Assembly (NCBI GenBank): GCA_024734495.1
Contig: JALMQS010000816.1
Location: forward strand, 7,403,171-7,467,170
DNA: 64,000 nt
Source of the DNA: Forficula auricularia
Taxonomy: Eukaryota; Arthropoda; Insecta; Dermaptera; Forficulidae
Direction: 5' to 3'
Shown here: positions 10,850 through 21,985 of the stretch, in pieces
Position numbering within the stretch: position 1 is the stretch's first letter
How the letters are laid out: every line of letters starts with the position of its first letter
Position numbers and translations under genes: made by a program
The notes under the pieces: model-generated
Told to the model about the DNA's origin: nothing
The model's database searches: none
Seen by the model: the letters and a program-made list of their open reading frames with translations, nothing else

Positions 10850-11396
10850 TTTTAGGCAAAGAGAATCAGAAAATTCACTACTGTACTAATGTTAAAGCAT
10901 TAGGATTATTGAAATTTCACATTGAATACATCTATAAAATGTTCACTTTTAAATCATCCATACATAATTGCGCTTTTCGGGCTGATTCAAATCGTATTCA
11001 TATTCCGAGTCACCGGTCCGAGGTGGTGAATAGGTCATTCACTGTCACTGCTGCCCGACTGTGGAATTCATTACCTTCATTCACCCGTTCATCTTCATCA
11101 TCACTTATATTCAATCGTGGTCTCTTGGCATGTATTCGCGGGGGCGGGTTTCGGGAGTGAGCGTCTCTTTTTTGGCGTCTCTCTTTTATGGTGTATCTTT
11201 TCCCCCCTGCTGGCTCTCTCACCTTCCTTTCGCTGGAGCTTTCTTTTTCGCACACACTTGTTTTTATTTTTCTCTTCTTTGTTTTATGTTAATTATTCTT
11301 TTTTACTGCTCATATGAGGCAAACTGCCTCAGAGCATTGTGTAAAGTTAAATTGTAAGAATTATGAATGAATAAATAAATAAATAAATAAAAATAA
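10850..11396 (+). pseudogene. Non-LTR retrotransposon 3' end (RT tail and 3' UTR)
   Basis: The last third of the frame ending at 11160 contains SFTVTAARLWNSLPSF, the conserved segment after the RT domain in jockey/CR1-like LINE ORF2 proteins. Upstream residues are only weakly similar and RT catalytic motifs are absent. After the stop comes a T-rich 3' UTR and a GAATGAATAAATAAATAAA tail at about 11365-11391, typical of LINE 3' ends. It is a 5'-truncated copy, from a family different from the one at 44353-45016. Confidence 0.65.
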
Positions 11397-12014
11397 TGTG
11401 AATAAATAACATCCACACATTTGAAAACATATTTATACAATCCAATAACTATGAAAACAATTCGTACCCCTAATTCCAAAACCACGATTGTACAAAAACT
11501 TTGTTTTGAGTTGTTATTTAAAAAATTTCTATAACACACTATTTACTTACATTTGTGGGTATAGACCTCAAGTTTGAGGTTCATTTGCTCATACTATCAC
11601 ATTTGTGTCTCTAACGTAAACAGTTTGTTGAAAATTGGATTAAAAAATTGCATTAGTGACAAATCAGAGAATTTTCAAATTTGTTACTCAGGCAAAATGT
11701 GTGACGAAATATAGTCAAAATGTTAATATATACTATTCCTTAAATCTTTCATTATTATTTGATTTTGTCTCACTTTCTCAGCATCACTGCTCGATAACTT
11801 TCACCTATCCCTGGGACTGGGATTAGGCTTCAACATGGAGTTTGTAGTATACCAAGTTGCTTTTTGCATTGTGCAGATTATACTGCAAGAGAGTCCTAAA
11901 GCCGTCCTTTATGATATCCTTTAACTTTCTGGTCAAGATTCCTTCAGCTGAGATTATCATTATTCTTAATAAGAAATTTAAATGGCTTGGTCCGTACTGG
12001 ATATGTTAATTTTT
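11397..12014. other. AT-rich DNA, nothing recognised
   Basis: No gene, TE end or tandem structure recognised. Confidence 0.5.
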
Positions 12015-12128
12015 AAAAAGGATGACTGAAATTCAATTGCTTCTTTCCAGTATTTTTTTGTTTTACTAAACCATTTATATTAATAAAAAATTACTGGAAA
12101 GAAGCAATTGAATTTCATTCATCCTTTT
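12015..12128. repeat. Inverted repeat / hairpin, about 45-base arms
   Basis: AAAAAGGATGACTGAAATTC with TTGCTTCTTTCCAGTA pairs with its complement across a 22-base AT-rich centre. No target duplication was found. It may be a tiny MITE or a collapsed foldback. Confidence 0.7.
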
Positions 12129-12861
12129 GTAAATCATTATTCTCATTCTTATTATTTTTTTTGTGTGTCATTATTTTCTCTGCAAATTTTGATTTTGTAA
12201 TAGTATTCGTTAACTGATGATTCATTTCATTTCATTTATTCTTTAATTAAATTCTCCCGATATTGGAATAATTTTTTTGTACTTTTTTAGCAATATACTC
12301 TTCAAAAAATCAATTTATATTAATTACAGAAACGAAAGTTAAGATTGCTCTTTTCAAAACCTTGACGATTTCAGAATGCAGAATTGTGAGCTTTCAAGAC
12401 CGATTGTAAAATAAATTGAAGTGTCGTGATAAGCCTCCTACTCTCTAATTTAGGAATATTTTTTGGAAATCACAAATGCATCGGGAATATAATGTTATTT
12501 CGCTCGCTTGCTAGTTTACAACTTTATTCCAACATCTCTTCTAATAATCATAGTTTTTATACTTTTTTTATCATAGCTATTCAATAGGAAAAAATAACCC
12601 GAGAATCTTGTTCTTAATCCGAGTTGCTATGAATAATTTTTATTACATGTCAGAAGAGTTGTATTCACCCCTCTGGAAAGGTTGTAGACTAATATGGTTG
12701 TTCTTCGAGGCGAAACTAATCTAAATAATGATACAAAGCAACTCGGATTAATTAGTAGATGCCATGATATTTTTCCAATGAAATCGAATTCTACCACTAC
12801 CGACAAAATGAACTTTTAATTAAAATATTCATTTTCCGACTTATAAAATCGTGAGAGTGCC
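12129..12861. other. AT-rich DNA, nothing recognised
   Basis: No gene or mobile element recognised. Confidence 0.5.
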
Positions 12862-13072
12862 CTCTAATGTAGTTGTTCCTAACCTAGGGATAACCATTGG
12901 GGTAAAATAGATACTTGAAGGGGATAATCAGACTAATTAATATATGTTGACGGTAACGGATTCAATTTTTCCGCGAAGGGGCGAGGCGAGATATTTTTTA
13001 ATAAAGAGAAAGACACATGGCCCCAAGGCAGGGGTAATGAAACTGAAAAGATTAGGAACCACTGATCTAATG
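12862..13072. mobile_element. hAT-like MITE, about 195 bp
   Basis: Ends TAGTTGTTCCTAA (12870) and TTAGGAACCACTG (ending 13064) are inverted repeats. They are flanked by 8-base near-identical repeats, CTCTAATG at 12862-12869 and ATCTAATG at 13065-13072 (7 of 8). The consensus end CAGTGGTTCCTAA is hAT-like. Non-coding. Confidence 0.7.
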
Positions 13073-13209
13073 GATCTGAGATCTTATGGATAATTTTTAA
13101 CACATGACAGAAAGGTAGTTTGCATTCAGGAATCAGACCCGAATGCTAAAAAATCATTGGCGTCGATCTCTTTTTTTCGTTTTTAAATTCCAAGGTAGTA
13201 AATAATATA

Positions 13210-14488
13210 ATCCTTAGGGTGCTCCTTATTTTGGATATTTTCTAATATTTACGAGGATAGAAGGGCTCATATGGTTCTAAATAAATAAATAAAAATATCC
13301 CCCAAGTTTCTAATCTCTATCTCAATTTTAACCTAGTGCTACACAGCGATTAAGTTTCCCATCTAAATAACATGGGGTTTTTGGCAGTGAACTTACTAAT
13401 ACTAAGATATAGCAGTAATTTATCTAGATATAACTCCAAAATTGTAATAGCTAATAATCTGTAAAAATATTATAAGAATAAAGTCTACAGAGTTTCAAAT
13501 TTTTTGAACCAATACTTTGGCCAGAATAAAAAAATTGATCGTTCACTGCCAAAAGCCCCATGTTATTTAGATGGGAAACTTAATCGATGTGTAGGACTAG
13601 GTTAAAATTGAAATAGAGACTCGAAACTTGGGAAATATTTTTATTTATTTACTAGCTGAAAGGCCCGCCTTCGGCGGCCCTCTTGCTAGCCAGGAGGCAC
13701 GCCCCCTGGACCCCCACCCTTGAACCCCACCCTCACCCACACTCCCACCCAACACCCGCACCATGCCCAGCCCCCGCCCCCACACTACCACCCCACCCCC
13801 ACCCCAACACTCCATTCCGTACCCTAACATAATACCCCACCCCCCGCACCATGCACCCATTCCCAACCCCCGCCCCACCCCCGAACCCAGTTTTTGCATT
13901 TCTAGCTCTCTAGAAGCCCAGAGATTATGTATACAAAATTTGGTTGAGTTTGCTCTAAGGGCAAGAATTTACATTTTTTCACCCACCCCCCTTTTTGGGT
14001 GGTTTTTTGGGGAAATTCTTTTAAACAAAAGTTGTCAGAAATCACATCCCCTACAACTTTGTTTATTATAAAATTTGCCGTAGGGTTAATAGTTTAGGAG
14101 TTATTTGATAATTTTCATTCGCGCGCACCCCCAAACCCCCTTCTGGAGTCAAAATATTAAAACGTTATATAGCTCAAAACGTAAGTTAGAAGACTACTGA
14201 TATAAATATGAAATTTCATAATAATCCCTTCAGCCGTTTTTACGTGAATCGTGAGCAACTTTTCGGAAACCACTGAAACAGACATACATATAGACATACA
14301 GACAGACAGACAGAAATTTTGTTGAGGGTGTTTTCGTTTATAACTTTGCTTGAAACGTGTGTAACCAAAATTTGGCGTGATTTGGAGTAATGTACAGACA
14401 AAACCTTAATTTTATATATATAGATTTAGAACCATATGAGCCCCTATCCGCGCAAATATTCAAAAATATCCAAAATAAGGAGCACCCT
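13210..14488. mobile_element. Long inverted-repeat element split by a Helitron
   Basis: The left arm from AGGGTGCTCCTTATTTTGGA (13218) to about 13395 is matched in reverse complement by 13525-13651 plus 14425-14488. Arms include GGGCTCATATGGTTCTAAAT, CATCTAAATAACATGGGG and their complements. The right arm is interrupted exactly by the Helitron at 13652-14424, giving an insertion order. No coding capacity; target duplication unclear. Confidence 0.75.
13652..14424 (-). mobile_element. Helitron-like element (non-autonomous)
   Basis: Read on the minus strand it begins TCTATATATATAAAATTAAG at 14424 and ends CTAG at 13652, inserted between A and T. A GC hairpin (GCCGCCGAAGGCGGGC) lies about 12 bases before the 3' end. 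TC start, CTRR end, subterminal hairpin and AT target are the standard Helitron features. The interior includes a very C-rich plus-strand tract (about 13690-13890). It has no Rep/helicase frame. The same 3' end occurs at 34531 and 51593. Confidence 0.8.
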
Positions 14489-15299
14489 CTTAACCCTTCT
14501 GCCATATGTGATAAAAATTAACCATAATATCTCGTATTTATTAGGGAGACACTCGGGATTTTTTCATTTAATTTTTGATTTTTTTTTTAAATATTTGTTT
14601 TCTTTAATAGAAGCATCATAGAGTTTTGTCGCAGACCTTAGTGACCTAGCAGTTTTCATTTGGATATTTTGTTTTTATTGATGAGGTTGCAAGAATGTAC
14701 AATATCTAGAAGGAAGAGGTGGAACATTGAGAAGCTAATTCGGAGATAAGGGTGCATATGAAACTTGGTCTCGAAGGATTGAAGACTGTGAGGATTCTGG
14801 AAAGGAGAAGGCAATAAAGAAGTTCGAGTCGTTATTCATAGAATTGACGAATGTGATTGATCGATTTGTTTCTATAATAATTTGATCGTGATGTATAGCT
14901 TTTTCATTCTTTCTTTGTGAAGCTTATTTCACATTTTTTATGGATCTTCACGTCTTATTTTGTTCACTTTTATTTACTTATTTTTTCTCATTTTTTTCAA
15001 ATGTTGTTCGTTATCAATATTTTGTGTAGGTTTACCAAGGGTAGGATTTTGTTTCCGCTTCGAAAAACAAGAGTTTAAAAAGATAAATTAAAGTTTATAT
15101 TTTCAACATGGTCGCTTGACAAATCGACACCTAATCAAACCGAAAGTGAAATCAATTCCAAAAACTATAATCCACCTAGAAGCCACACCCAAGTAGCATT
15201 AAAGACAAGTATATGGAGATGTTTGAAAATTGTCATTTTAGCCTCTATAATAAAATGAACTATGGGTATTAACCGATTCCAAATGCGATAACCAAATGG
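14489..15299. other. AT-rich DNA, nothing recognised
   Basis: No gene or TE terminus recognised. 14640-15060 looks single-copy. Confidence 0.4.
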
Positions 15300-15404
15300 T
15301 CAACTGGCTTCTCCTGGAGACAATCGTATTTCTTTTGTTTCGATTAACTGATAGCCCATACATGTTGACTCTAATGTAAAATGTAGTTCAGTTGATTGTT
15401 CCAT
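15300..15404 (-). CDS. Hypothetical short frame below a promoter-like TATA
   Basis: An ATG at 15404 in a reasonable context (AACATGG) opens a 34-residue frame that ends at 15300. It lies about 70 bases downstream of a TATA box on the same strand. No domain is recognised and 34 residues is too short to judge; it could be a first exon whose donor I cannot place, or chance. The frame extends upstream to 15512 without a stop, but that would place the TATA inside the coding sequence. Confidence 0.2.
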   Translation of the reverse strand: MEQSTELHFTLESTCMGYQLIETKEIRLSPGEAS

Positions 15405-15445
15405 GTTAATAAAGGTGGCGAGTGAGTACCGGCACTTAATGGTGC

Positions 15446-15476
15446 TCCTGGAGAGTAGGCGGGGCTGCCTTTTATA
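15446..15476 (-). promoter_or_regulatory. Candidate core promoter, TATA box
   Basis: TATAAAAGG lies at 15476-15468 on the minus strand, in a GC-richer setting (GGCAGCCCCGCCTAC follows). An initiator-like CCAGGAG lies 27-30 bases downstream, the usual TATA-to-start distance. The neighbourhood 15280-15530 is not obviously repetitive. A functional promoter is inference. Confidence 0.3.
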
Positions 15477-15689
15477 CAGGCAAATTGATAGCTGATATTC
15501 ATTCCAGTTCAAGCATTGAAGTCATTTCTAGAGTATTTAAATCTTAGAATCACTTTTAGAAGTCTAATTAGGATCTTCATTTTGATGAATCTTAGTGAAT
15601 TTTAAGAAGTTATTTATTAATTTAAACAGTACTCAAAATATTCTAAATATTTATTTTTTAATATTCTTCATTTTGATGTTTTAATTATA

Positions 15690-15800
15690 TTAATGAGATT
15701 TTATAATGGGAATTAAGGACAAGTTTTGGTTTAATTTTTCATTTTTTCTCCAACGTTTCGTCGGCTTTGGCGACTTTTTCAGACTCTCAAATAGTTACAT
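15690..15800 (-). repeat. Hammerhead element fragment, subfamily gamma, decayed
   Basis: One arm only, homologous to 44060-44140 (GGGAATTAAGGAC, CCAACGTTTCGTC). On the minus strand the ribozyme core reads CTGAAAA instead of CTGAAGA, losing the invariant G of CUGANGA, while stem II (GTCGCC/GGCGAC-like) and GAAAC remain. Predicted inactive. Confidence 0.6.
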
Positions 15801-15994
15801 CACACCTTCGTCTAAAATACATTATTTTTCTTTATCTCTTATACCAATGAGCATCAGAAATACAAAAATTCAAAAAATTCGGCACATTCACAATAACAAT
15901 AATTAGATAAGCAATTTCAGCAACAATACAAACAAAATCATTATATTAATTAAGATTATCAAAATAGACACCAACAGTAGTTGTCTTTTCGAAT
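15801..15994. other. AT-rich spacer
   Basis: Nothing recognised. Confidence 0.5.
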
Positions 15995-16100
15995 TTTTTT
16001 TTTTTTTATGATATTGATGTGAGAAGGAGATTCACCAGAAGGTCCATCTGAAAAGAACTGAGTAGAAGGAAAGAAGCCGGGATCACGAGCCAAATCTCAG
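15995..16100 (-). repeat. LINE 3' UTR fragment
   Basis: On the minus strand the sequence ends in CACATCAATATCATAAAAAAAA, the 3' tail type of the LINE pseudogenes at 37845 and 50195. Only the tail and part of the 3' UTR are present. Confidence 0.45.
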
Positions 16101-16469
16101 AAAGTTAGATACAATCCAATATCCAATTTACTAAGTTTTTAGGGGCTTCGAGCAGTGGTAAATTCTCCGACTGATAAATTAGGTTTTTAAATTTATCTCC
16201 CACTTAAGAATATAAAAGGATTGGCAAGGTATCTTGGTTTAGAAACGTATGTACTTAATTGCATTAAAAAAATGATGGTTATACTAGTAATACATTTTTC
16301 CAATTTTAGTGCTCACGACCTGACTTTGACTTCATTTATAACTACCTAATTTATAGTAGGTACCTTAGTTGGCGGACCGAGCGTTGCTTCAGTAATGTAT
16401 TGCTTTAGTTGAAAGCAATATATTAATATTATTAATATTAAATTCAGGTAAAAGGATAGGTAATTTTTA
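16101..16469. other. Unassigned DNA before the gap
   Basis: Nothing recognised. Confidence 0.4.
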
Positions 16470-16569
16470 NNNNNNNNNNNNNNNNNNNNNNNNNNNNNNN
16501 NNNNNNNNNNNNNNNNNNNNNNNNNNNNNNNNNNNNNNNNNNNNNNNNNNNNNNNNNNNNNNNNNNNNN
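16470..16569. other. Assembly gap (100 N)
   Basis: Exactly 100 N, a conventional placeholder, so the true distance between 16469 and 16570 is unknown. Confidence 0.98.
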
Positions 16570-17564
16570 AGTCGGAGCTGTTTGAGAGAATGATGATGGC
16601 TGGGTCACGAACTCGGCACGCGCTCGTTTAGCTAGCACGTTCCTAACATGATGTAGATGATCATCATCGTTTTGACGTAGCGCCTCAAAACTTTAACAGC
16701 AGAGCACCCGCACAATTCAAACGTTTAGTAAAAGAACCTCATTTTAGTAGCTTTCTTTTCGGTCCATTGAGCACTTCATTCATGTTATAAGTTACCGTCA
16801 GAAATATAACAATCTAACCTTAAGCTGAACCGGTTAGAACAACACCTTTTTCCAACTTTATTTCAGAAATATCAAGCTACAGATGATTGCAGAAACCCAA
16901 ATTGTATTTAAAAGATTCGGGACTATACGTATTAACTGCCACCGCAGCTACAACAAAATTTTAAACCCGCAAATTTGAACTGAAATTGGAGTTGCATGGT
17001 CTGTAATGTCTCCAATTGTCTCGCGAGCGCCAGTGGGCGTTAGAAATTTTCACCTAGAACTTCTCCATAAACGGTTCTGTGCTAACCACCATCTCGGTCT
17101 GGCTTAGATAAAAATAATGGGTCCCCGAACAAACTTTTGAAGCGTACAGCTAAGATATTAAGTTCGGCTCGGTTCGGCTGGCATGACTTAATTTCTGACT
17201 GGTGGTCATTAGCGCTGTCGTTGGCTAACGCCAACTCCAATCGCCTAAAAACCAACCCATAACGGAGCTGTAGGAGCCGAACTCGTGCCGAACTGGAATA
17301 TATATTGAACGGAAACCGGCATACGATGACTTTCTACATATTCGAAATGTTCTTTTGGGCATTTACTAATTATTTTTAATTATTGTTCATTTTCTAAAAG
17401 AGTCCTGCTTCAGTAGCGGCGCTTAAAAGCCACGCCAAATCTCAGCTGGGGTGGCGTTAATACGTAAGTACCAAAATTCTCAAATGTATATTAGAAAATC
17501 TCACTCTATCTCAACATTTTCAATTGAATTTAGAAAATTTAAATAGTATTTCAGAAAAACAACA
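16570..17564. other. Single-copy-looking DNA, mixed composition
   Basis: More balanced composition than most of the window. Repeated near-words occur in both orientations (GTTCGGCTCGGTTCGGCTGG near 17162 and GAGCCGAACTCGTGCCGAAC near 17275; GGAGTTG and CAACTCC). These may belong to an old inverted-repeat element partly lost in the gap. No coding frame is convincing. Confidence 0.35.
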
Positions 17565-18121
17565 TAATGGGTGGGGCATAGAATCTACCGCAATTTGAAG
17601 AGGTATAAAAAACTGAATATATTTTTGAAAGAACATATTTTATATCACTTTTTTAATGTGTTTTAAACATTATATCGGAGAAAAAAAGTGAGTGTGGGTC
17701 CAAAATGACAATTCTAACACTTTCGACCAAACTATATACGCGAAAATTTGCGCTAGTTGTTGCATACTAGCCTTCTGAGGACCACCGAATATGTATACAA
17801 AATTTGCTGAGTTTGATCAAAAGCAGCTAGAATTTTCATTTTAGACCCTCCCGCATTTTGGGTGGTTAGTTTTTGGATTTCTAGCCTTTTTGGGGCCCAC
17901 AGAATAAATATATATTCAAAATTTGGTTGAGTTTGCTCTAAGGGCAAGAATTTTCATTTTTGACTTCCCCCCCCCCACACACTTTTTTGTCTGATATTGT
18001 TTAAAACTCATTTAAAAAATTTATGTTCTTTTCAAAAATATATGTAGTTGTTTTTTTTAGTTAAATTTTTCATTTTTTATACTTTTTCAAAATGTGGTAG
18101 ATCTTTATGCGCCACCCTGTA
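17565..18121. mobile_element. Palindromic MITE, GGGTGG ends
   Basis: Left end GGGTGGGGCATAGAATCTAC and right end GTAGATCTTTATGCGCCACC are imperfect inverted repeats. The arms extend about 270 bases and share TTTGAAGAGGTATAAA, AACATATTTTATATCA-like and GGGCAAGAATTTTCATTTTT-like blocks with the element at 25161-25741. Right flank CCACCCTGTATA suggests a TA target. Non-coding. Confidence 0.65.
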
Positions 18122-18149
18122 TATTATTGGAGTGGAACTGTGTGGCGCA

Positions 18150-18393
18150 TATCAAATGAATTTCTCTTATGAATATTAAATAATCTCCCGTATTTTTCGC
18201 CATCCACATTACTTTCACTTACCATTAATAAATATGTATTTTTGTGTGCCCAACACATGATTTCCACTTGCCAACATTAAATATTTGGCCGTATTTGTGC
18301 CGACCACATACTTTAATCTATCAACATTGAATGTCGGCGTGTTTATTGGCCGCCATGCTAGACTTTCCCTTAGCATCGTCAAATATTTTTAAG
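18150..18393 (+). repeat. Diverged tandem repeat, period about 50 bp
   Basis: About five units each carry a CACAT..CTTTC..TTACCATTAATAAATAT..TTTTGTG-like order (for example 18207, 18257 and 18308). Units differ strongly, so the array is old. Confidence 0.55.
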
Positions 18394-18429
18394 ATGAATG
18401 AAATATTAAAATTTATTTTTGTCATCTCG

Positions 18430-18545
18430 AAAAACATCATCATCATCATCATCAGTGAGTACTCAGTTCTAAGACTGGTTTGACACAACCATCCGTCTCC
18501 ACTCGGCTCTGCCCCATGACCTCTCTAAATGACTCATATCTGGTT
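18430..18545 (-). repeat. Retroposon 3' fragment with (ATG)n tail
   Basis: On the minus strand a GC-richer segment (GGGGCAGAGCCGAGTGGAGA, then GTGTCAAACCAGTCTTAGAA) ends in (GAT)n near 18434-18452. A unique block ending in a trinucleotide run suggests a retroposed 3' end. Family not identified. Confidence 0.4.
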
Positions 18546-19683
18546 GAAAAACATATTAATTCAAAATAAATATCAAATTTAAATTTTTTTATTACTAAAA
18601 TTTCATATTTTGTTGTATTGGTTTTGTTTAAATAAATGTATTGAAATTGCTTGGTAAAAAAGTAAATTAATCCGTCAAAAGCATAATATGTTCATTTTAT
18701 GAAACAAGTAATAATTCCCCCTATTTGTTGAATGGCGGGCACTTAAAAATTACTTCACAGACACCGTTTTGTCAACCCATTTGCCATAAGTTTAAATGCG
18801 GATAAAATATTTTTTAAAAAACAAGTGCGTTTCATCAATTTATTTCGACATAATCAGGAACTACAAAAATTATTTCAAAATATTTTATTTTAATTATTTT
18901 TTTTAGACTAAATTAATATTAAATTTAAAATATAAGGTCAAGTTGGTATTTCAACGTGAAAATATTTTATTATTTTTAAATACCTAATTTACTATTATTA
19001 ATTGTCTCTTAATTAATCTTATCATATTTATACTTGTTGTTCATTTCAAAAGGAATCCAATTAGCTCTTTTTATTGAGATCTTTTGATTAAAAGTAAAAG
19101 TCGACCAACCAGGCGACGGATAAGCTTATGGAAAATAAAAAAGTAAAAGTAAGCCCTTGATTAGAAGAAAAAAGGTCGATGGAAGCCCTTTAGAAAAGTT
19201 GAAAACAGGTGTCTGGCCCAAATGGAAAAAATCCTCAAGATAATAAAAAAATGTATTTTATATTTTTGATTATTTATATTACTAAGTTATTTTGCTTAAT
19301 TTCGAATACACAAAGTCGAATATAACCCCCTCCCAAACCCCTTCGCTAATTTTGGGTTCGATTTGATCCAAAATCTAATCAGCTCTTAATCTCAATGCAC
19401 CAAAACTACATGTGAAATTTCGTTTTGATTTTCACACTAGTTTTTGAGCTAGAAGCGTACATTTTGACAAAACAATTAATATCTCGAAAAATATAATTTT
19501 TTCGATCTTCACTCTTTATGGTTTTTTGTAGACTTGTAAGCTTAACAGAGTAAAGCGAAAATAAATATAGAGAATATATAAAGAAGTATCGAAAATTTAT
19601 TCACTGAATATCTAAGAATAAAAATGAGAAAGGAAATTAATAAACTTATTAAAATTTAATAAATTAAGCTTTTCTGAAATTTG
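18546..19683. other. AT-rich DNA, partly repeat-like
   Basis: 19340-19560 (CCAAAATCTAATCAGCTCTTAA..., CAAAACAATTAATATCTCG) matches the 3' part of the repeat at 19684-20540, indicating an extra partial copy. Otherwise nothing recognised. Confidence 0.45.
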
Positions 19684-20540
19684 AAATGTAAAATAAATTG
19701 ACACGTTCTGAATTGGCCATCCACTTAACTTTACCACACACGTCTGGTTGTTTTGGAACAAGGGCCTAGATTTTCATTTTTTGACCCTACAACCCCCCCC
19801 CCTCACATATTTGGAGGTTAGTTTTTGCATTTTTAGTCTTCTGGTAGCCTACTGATTAATGATTACAAAATTTGTTTGAATTTGGTCTAAGGGCCTAGAT
19901 TTTCATTTTTGACCCCCCTCCATTTTGGGCGGTTTGTTTTTGCATCTTTAGTGTTCTGGGGCCCCACTGATTTTGTATACAATATATGGTTGATTTTGCT
20001 CAAATGGCCTAGATTTTTATTTTTTGACCCCCCCCCCCTCCTAATTTTGGCGCCAGAAAAAAAATATTTTCGTTATTATAGGTTCATTTTATAGTATATT
20101 TCATTTTTCTTGTTTTTTTTAGTTTGAAAATATTTTAATTTTAATTTTTTAACCCCCCCCTCCCCTCCACTTAATTTTATTAACCAAAATCTAATCAGCT
20201 CTTAATCTCAATGCATCAAAACTACGTGTGAAATTCGGTTGTGATATTCATACTAGTTTTTGAGCTAGCTCGTCCACAAAATTTGGTAACGCACAGACTA
20301 ACAGACTAGCACACTAACAGTCATTTTGACAAAACAATTATTATCTCGAAAAATACATATACTTTTTTCGATCTTCACTTATTGGAGCTTTTTTGTATAA
20401 CGAAGTGCCATGATTTCGCCCAATTTTTTCAATCAAAATAGTTTCAACCGTTTTTGAGATATTTCGAAGAAAAGAATCAAAAAACCACTTTTTTCATGCA
20501 CGATTACAATACTTGACCAAACCCTGTATGGTAAAGTAAA
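19684..20540 (+). mobile_element. Repeat family TTGACACGTTCTG...GGTTTGGTCAAG, copy 1
   Basis: Starts near AAATTGACACGTTCTGAATT and ends near TACTTGACCAAACCCTGTAT. Homologous copies lie at 31950-32640 (same strand) and 37097-37824 (opposite strand). The interior holds several GGGCCTAGATTTTCATTTTT blocks and C-runs. The CTTTACCA and TGGTAAAG words at both sides suggest short inverted ends. The non-coding interior shares words with the palindromic MITEs. Confidence 0.6.
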
Positions 20541-21714
20541 AAGTAGAGTGTGAGAGTTCGCGTTTCCGCGGGTTTAGGGCTAACAATTGGTATTCGTTTT
20601 TGTTGATTTTGAAACCAGCTCAATGAGTGATAAATTATTTCCCTTTTTCAATTCCAACTTACTTTTTTACTAAAAAAAAATGATTAAGTTTTTTTTTATA
20701 TATTAATAATAAAGAATCTCCATTCAAGGCTCCTCCGTTCAGTAGTCATTTATTAAATAGTTTCTATAATCCGAGTCACGACATGGCGATTTGATAGCTA
20801 GTGGCCACTGTGTGCTACTCCTATTCATATTAATTAACCATCAGGTTAATTAATCTTAGGTCAAAGCGGACCTGGACTCAGGTTGCTCGAAACACCTGGG
20901 GACGGGGACGGTCCCATCGGTCTCGGTCCGCAATTGAAATCGCTCCGCACGTAACTCGGGAGCCACTCTACTTTTATTACCTTTTCATGTTGTTCAAATT
21001 TAATTATATGTCGACAAAGATTGATTGGGAAAACTAAAATTAATTTTTTATTTAGTTTAGATAATTCAATAGAAACACATTTGGGTTCAAGACAAATCAA
21101 ATCAAACTTGTTTTAAGGGGGAGGGTGTAGAATAAGAATGTTGCCTGAATTTTATACAATCTAGTTAAATAAATTTTTTCAGGTTTCTACAACCCATTCC
21201 CATATAAGAATAGATTGTTGATTATTTTTTCAGATCTTTGAAGCTTAAAATAATTATATTATAGGTAATAACAGCCCTAGGAAGTAAATTAATTATTATT
21301 ATTATAATCTTAATGATTGATTATTGCATCAAATGAAATATTTTTTTTTTTTTTTTTTTTGATAATCTCAAGATCAATACTCATTTGGTCAGGTCCTAAA
21401 AGTGAATATATTTTATATTTTTAATTTTTTTTTGTGTGTAGGTGTTTGTGTTTATATAATTGAATATTCAATTTCGAAAAGGGCACATCTCGCATATTTT
21501 GTCAAATACACTTGTTCATATGGCTAAATGTAATCTAAAAGTTTCCCTGCACCTACTATGCTTGAAAAAGGCACAGCTTTGGTATTAATTTTACTGATCT
21601 ACAAAATGTAATTGAAAAATAAATTTATAAATTTTAGACAGTACTTTAGAAAATAATTAGTTTTTTTTTTCATTCCTGAACATTTTCAATTTTCATCTGC
21701 CTTTTTCGAAATTG
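20541..21714. other. Unassigned DNA
   Basis: 20850-20970 is a GC-richer, single-copy-looking patch (GGGGACGGGGACGGTCCC) without exon signals I can defend. The rest is AT-rich with a 20-base poly-T near 21341. Confidence 0.35.
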
Positions 21715-21802
21715 CTTGTTATTCAATTGGCGTCGGGGCACTTTTTGCAGTGAGCTGGGTTTGAACCCGGGCGCTTGGCTCTACCCACTCGACAAACCTG
21801 AC
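21715..21802 (-). mobile_element. tRNA-derived SINE head
   Basis: Minus strand: GGGTCAGGTTTGTCGAGTGG (A-box region) and CCCGGGTTCAAACCC (B box GGTTCAAACC), spaced as in a tRNA, then CAGCTCACTGCAAAAAGTGC. Same head as the copies at 24063 and 40449. Confidence 0.6.
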
Positions 21803-21905
21803 CCTTGATAAGATTTATTTTTTTTATTTTGGCTGACATCTAATACATAGTCCATTTAGCCAATAGGTATGTAATTAGTGAGATTTTTTTATCACGGTCT
21901 AGAAA

Positions 21906-21985
21906 TATTATGTGAGGTAGCCGAATTTTTATTCTGCAACGAGCAAGGCTTAACTTGGGTTACCCGCTCCAACATCATCATCAAG
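21906..21985 (-). mobile_element. tRNA-derived SINE, decayed
   Basis: Minus strand GGAGCGGGTAACCCAAGTTA, then GCCTTGCTCG and AAAATTCGGCTACCTCAC, align with the middle of the SINE at 9661-9868 but with a damaged B box. Confidence 0.45.

Noticed and set aside
11010..11539. Several frames on both strands around the LINE tail
   Set aside because: They overlap the LINE 3' UTR and its AATA tail; only the RT-tail frame has family similarity.
13645..14071. Pro/His-rich and Gly/Trp-rich frames on both strands
   Set aside because: They come from the C-rich/G-rich tract inside a Helitron; translation is low complexity with no domain.
16444..16638. Frame spanning the assembly gap
   Set aside because: It runs through 100 N and cannot be interpreted.
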